A stretch of DNA of 64,000 bases from Castanea sativa. Lineage: Eukaryota; Streptophyta; Magnoliopsida; Fagales; Fagaceae. Below are positions 62,501 through 64,000 of the stretch, in pieces. The position numbers were made by a program, and so were the translations under genes. How positions within the stretch are numbered: the stretch's first letter is position 1; each line of letters starts with the position of its first letter. A model generated the notes under the pieces. The model saw only the letters and a program-made list of their open reading frames with translations. It was not told the origin of the DNA and did not search any database. The stretch is taken from NCBI RefSeq assembly GCF_040712315.1, contig NC_134020.1, positions 11,450,751 through 11,514,750 of the forward strand, in the 5' to 3' direction.

Positions 62501-62976
62501 ATTTGAGTCAACTTCTAGCTTTGTTCAACCAGGAAGGGGTCAGAAGGGCGGAGTATTAATTATTTTCAAAATTAGGATGTGTCATTTGCTGAAAATTGTG
62601 TATATAACAAATGTAATTACACCAAACCTTGGGGTGGTTTATGTAATTTACTCTGATTATTTACCATTGCAAACATGAAAGAAGACAAACATGGAAAAAA
62701 AACACCACAATAAAATTGTCAAAGAAGATGGTTTCTTTAGAACTTTAAAACAGGGTCAGTTTGTCATAACACCAAACCGAATGCCTATATAGGTAGACTA
62801 CAATACAAAAGCACAAAAAGATTCAAGTAGAGAGATTAGTAGCATAATCAAGATTCAGAAAATATACAATTTATAATCATTGCAATTAAGAAATTGACAA
62901 ACTTACCACATATCTTTAGAAGAGTGAATGTTGTTGCAGCGATAAAGAAGACCATAGAAATTGCAACCCAGAAGTG
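40803..62976 (-). CDS. TMEM185-like membrane protein with C-terminal RING finger, last nine coding exons
   Basis: Minus-strand exons in order: 62976-62907, 47886-47841, 47739-47490, 47387-47182, 47035-46961, 46079-46019, 45846-45766, 41406-41327 and 40881-40803. All have GT/AG borders and matching phases, giving 315 aa plus stop; the N-terminal membrane exons lie past the right edge. Motifs are [11 protein letters not shown] (membrane helix), [43 protein letters not shown] (partly membrane) and [30 protein letters not shown] (coiled) follows. The C3HC4 RING has CRVCF at about 268, then [15 protein letters not shown] and the tail RLPVYDV. The plant family is called transmembrane Fragile-X-F-associated protein; a C-terminal RING suggests membrane-bound E3 ubiquitin ligase activity, with unknown targets. 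All eight zinc ligands are present and no break is seen, in spite of an intron of about 15 kb filled with transposons. Confidence 0.92.
41407..45765 (-). other. RING gene intron between the coiled-coil and RING exons (4.36 kb)
   Basis: Contains a MITE-like copy (about 41705-41947, tgctacagtattttcgg and tatccaaatacaccct) and a Ty3-type gag relic (about 43440-44470). The piece 42780-43140 is C-rich and unassigned; (TTA)n occurs at about 43178-43198. Confidence 0.8.
43440..44470 (+). mobile_element. Decayed Ty3-type gag relic
   Basis: Broken coding with [15 protein letters not shown] at 43460-43510 resembles the gag at 53580-53630 in the chromovirus. Multiple stops follow. A purine tract and TGTGAAGAA near 44450-44475 could be the start of a 3' LTR, with ggtgttgatttctaggtc words near 45450 as its end, but this is weak. 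Confidence 0.5.
46182..46196 (+). repeat. G-run in a RING gene intron
   Basis: About 14 consecutive G after an A-run. Confidence 0.75.
48015..48254 (+). mobile_element. Miniature LTR retrotransposon (TRIM), 240 bp, complete
   Basis: Two LTRs of 73 and 77 bp (48015-48087 and 48178-48254) start TGTTAGAATTAT and end GGTAATTATACA. TGGTATCAAAG (48088-48098) follows the first, a primer-site variant for initiator Met tRNA. A purine tract gtgaggagggag (48166-48177) precedes the second. Flanks are AGAGT (48010-48014) and AGAGC (48255-48259), a 5-bp duplication with one change. The 90-bp interior has no coding. All parts needed for reverse transcription in trans are present at very small size. Confidence 0.9.
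48627..48816 (+). repeat. 95-bp tandem duplication in copia gag
   Basis: Units start gtgcaaaccacactacttcc at 48627 and 48722 and are almost identical. The length, 95, is not a multiple of three, so the duplication itself shifts the gag frame. Confidence 0.9.
49139..49657. mobile_element. 'GCACCGACRCG' hAT-like family, copy 2
   Basis: Starts TTGGAAAGCATCGACG and ends CCGTGCTTCATAG; flanked by perfect ttagctat (49131-49138 and 49658-49665). Inner AT-rich sequence matches 14750-15007. It interrupts the copia pre-integrase region, which is continuous when it is left out. Confidence 0.8.
49887..51000. mobile_element. hAT-type non-autonomous element in copia
   Basis: Inverted ends TAGGAATGGCAA and TTGCCATCCCTA, with 8-bp duplication actaggac (49879-49886) and gctaggac (51001-51008), 7 of 8. 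GGGTCGGGT-type subterminal repeats occur at both ends; the middle has a CT/GA-rich block and a short (TA)n (50757-50772). It has no transposase. It splits the copia WLWHQRLG motif from the segment that follows. Confidence 0.88.
51776..52140 (+). repeat. Chromovirus 5' LTR
   Basis: 365 bp; holds ccaattatacgcatg and gtgctgactccaagcaac, both also in the 3' LTR. Confidence 0.88.
52145..52156 (+). other. Chromovirus primer-binding site
   Basis: TGGTATTAGAGC, four bases after the LTR; one base off the common iMet site TGGTATCAGAGC. Confidence 0.8.
54856..55600 (+). pseudogene. Chromovirus reverse transcriptase domain, broken
   Basis: Family motifs in order are [67 protein letters not shown] and the polymerase core [12 protein letters not shown] stop at 55234-55236 and another at 55594-55596 break the frame. 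The catalytic Asp pair is still present. Confidence 0.9.
55680..56160 (+). pseudogene. Chromovirus RNase H domain, frameshifted
   Basis: [16 protein letters not shown] (55793-55840) is followed by a shift near 55905; the rest ([23 protein letters not shown]) is in another frame. Confidence 0.85.
56145..58470 (+). pseudogene. Chromovirus integrase, split by an insertion
   Basis: The N-terminal part ends at [10 protein letters not shown] (to 56361) and resumes after 57331 with the zinc part [12 protein letters not shown] (57439-57474). The catalytic core has [20 protein letters not shown] and [12 protein letters not shown]. One frame change lies near 57560 and others follow; a stop replaces a Trp/Arg-type codon in several places. 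Confidence 0.85.
56362..57323. mobile_element. 'GCACCGACRCG' hAT-like family, copy 3, nested in the chromovirus
   Basis: 962 bp with inverted ends CTGGGTTGCACCGACACG and CGTGTCCGTGCATCATAG (14 of 18 matched) and a perfect 8-bp duplication gacacaag (56354-56361 and 57324-57331). It holds a T45 run (56468-56512) and a GC-rich block of ccgacacgg/ccgctgccg words, followed by an AT-rich end like copies 1 and 2. It has no transposase. Confidence 0.88.
58470..58660 (+). pseudogene. Chromodomain remnant at the integrase C-terminus
   Basis: Short coding runs [22 protein letters not shown] and PDSDCSWIT are typical of the plant chromovirus chromodomain, here with in-frame stops. It directly precedes the purine tract and 3' LTR. 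Confidence 0.8.
58667..59037 (+). repeat. Chromovirus 3' LTR
   Basis: 371 bp, starting right after the purine tract and ending TTGCGTCA. Confidence 0.88.
59756..60391 (+). pseudogene. Copia RNase H domain fused to a deletion junction
   Basis: Reads [19 protein letters not shown], then [43 protein letters not shown] and [10 protein letters not shown] to a normal stop. The stretch is open for over 200 codons, the best-kept part of the copia copy. What is fused in front ([14 protein letters not shown] in another frame) belongs to the start of RT, so the RT core is missing. Confidence 0.88.
60399..60638 (+). repeat. Copia 3' LTR
   Basis: About 240 bp, begins TGTTGACAAATTC after a gagggggag purine tract and ends near ATTGTCACA, close to the inverted ends TGTTGACAA/TTGTCAACA common in copia. 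The exact end is uncertain by a few bases. No matching 5' LTR lies in the window. Confidence 0.8.
61029..61265. mobile_element. MITE-like element, 'GTTTGGATA' family
   Basis: agagggtttggatac and tatccaaacagaccctt form the ends. The inside has an inverted tgcactgttcat/atgaacagtgca palindrome and the attattttgctacagtgttt word of the other copies. Confidence 0.7.
61303..61470. mobile_element. MITE-like element, short diverged copy
   Basis: aagggtgagtttggatac at the left and cctaaacccaaccta at the right, 38 bp after the previous copy; it shares actgttcat. Confidence 0.5.
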
Positions 62977-64000
62977 CTAGAAATCAAAGATTGATAATAT
63001 AGTATCAAAACTACTAGGAATAAGAACACAAAATTTCCAAAATTATAACTTTCACATTATCAAAATAAGCAAAACAATTCCCATCATTATTGTCACTTGC
63101 AGTTGCATGATAATACCTTGTCCAAATATCACACAATATTGAAAGTTATTAGGAAAAGATGGCTTTAAAATTTAAATAATTGTGTTTTCTCTCTTTTGTA
63201 ATATAATTTTTTTTCTTATCACAAAACATCTCTTTTTCCCATTTGTCCAGATCATAACAATTAAGAAATTGTTGCAATTGACAGATACTTCAAGTAGTCC
63301 CAACAAGAAATCCAGAAAACATATACTTGTATGTTTTACATGTGTATCAAGGGCATTGTTTGGCACATGGGGAAAAACAATGGAAAAGTGACATAGGACG
63401 TATTGGGGAAATCTGTCTACAAGAAATTATTTAGTCATACAATAAAAGTTTAGGGCTCTAATTTAACTACAATTTGATAAGGTAGGGAAAGAGGGCAAGA
63501 ATTAGAAGCAAACATTTCTAGAAAACTTTGGGTAGTGATTTAGGAATTAAAGGGCGTTCATAGGCTGTATGAATAGTATTTGTGAACAATACCCAAGGAA
63601 GAGATAAAGAAACAAGAGTATAAAGGAGAAAAGGATGAGAAAGATCACACTATGGCACTCATGCCTTTCACAACCAAATACTCAACTCTATCTATTATTT
63701 GAGTACATTGAGCACAAATATTTAAGGACTTTTATTTGTACCAGCATTATTAGGATTCCTAATTTACCTAGTAAACAACCCTCTAATTGAATTGGACCAA
63801 AAGAGACACATAAAAGCTTATAAAATAAATAAAACTTATCTATTAATAAAATAAAACTCAGAGTAAGACCAAGGACCAACAGTTACAAAAGTACATAAAT
63901 ACCCTCGAATAAAAAAATAAAAAAAACAAAAAAATATATTAATAACTTTATTAACCACCCCCTTCTTGAGCTTTGCCTTAATCTTATGCTTCCAATGAGA
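62977..64000. other. RING gene intron continuing to the right edge
   Basis: No further exon of the RING gene is found here; AT-rich DNA without clear repeats. Confidence 0.5.

Larger units (their letters stand above)
47887..62906 (-). other. Transposon-filled 15 kb intron of the RING gene
   Basis: Minus-strand GT at 62906-62905 and AG at 47888-47887. The join gives C-G-D in frame between the membrane exon and GWWDLF exon. It contains the TRIM, the copia/chromovirus nest and MITE-like copies. 61304-62906 otherwise shows a duplicated agaattatgcccaaaaa block (61761 and 61870, period about 109) and no gene. Confidence 0.85.

Overview
The window is nuclear DNA of a woody eudicot. It is AT-rich, has intron-split plant genes and very long introns, and is crowded with plant transposable elements. 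The repeat content looks like Fagales (oak/chestnut type), but that is a guess from memory and not a proof. No prokaryotic or organellar features are seen.

Three host genes can be supported by splice-consistent reading frames. (1) The last four coding exons of an ILP1/PAXBP1-type GCFC-domain protein lie on the + strand (11342-16206); its 5' part is off the left edge. (2) A complete five-exon leucoanthocyanidin reductase (LAR) lies on the + strand (23641-30828). It encodes 343 aa and has a 5.5 kb third intron. (3) The last nine coding exons of a membrane protein with a C-terminal RING finger (plant 'transmembrane Fragile-X-F-associated'/TMEM185-like family) lie on the - strand (62976 down to 40803); its N-terminal exons are off the right edge.

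Most of the rest is nested transposons. At 1-11341, inferred to be an ILP1 intron, a 5'-truncated L1-type LINE (988-9668, 17-bp target duplication) sits inside the tail of an older, inverted LINE. The younger LINE was then hit by a minus-strand Helitron (1860-4105), by a gag-only LTR element (about 4750-6480) and by a solo-LTR-like element (7192-9144), which itself holds a second solo LTR (7854-8386). The ILP1 last intron holds a LINE tail and a hAT-type element with another element inside it.

Between ILP1 and LAR, and again after LAR, lie two members of one 1.8-2.2 kb LTR-like family (18993-20794 and 32791-34979), both with 5-bp target duplications. The second splits one copy of a duplicated LAR 3'-flanking segment. 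Other parts of 31-40 kb are a 117-bp tandem repeat, a pair of inverted solo-LTR-like elements, a SINE with a perfect 15-bp target duplication, MITEs and a LINE RNase H tail.

The RING gene has an intron of about 15 kb (47887-62906). It holds a 240-bp miniature LTR retrotransposon (TRIM) and a 5'-truncated Ty1-copia element (about 48480-60638). The copia copy carries two hAT-like insertions and a full Ty3 chromovirus (51776-59037), which in turn carries another hAT-like element (56362-57323). In nearly every case, taking out the inner element with one target copy makes the host frame or sequence continuous, so the order of insertion can be read directly. Several (TA)n tracts of 50-80 bp, a G25 run and a T45 run are also present.
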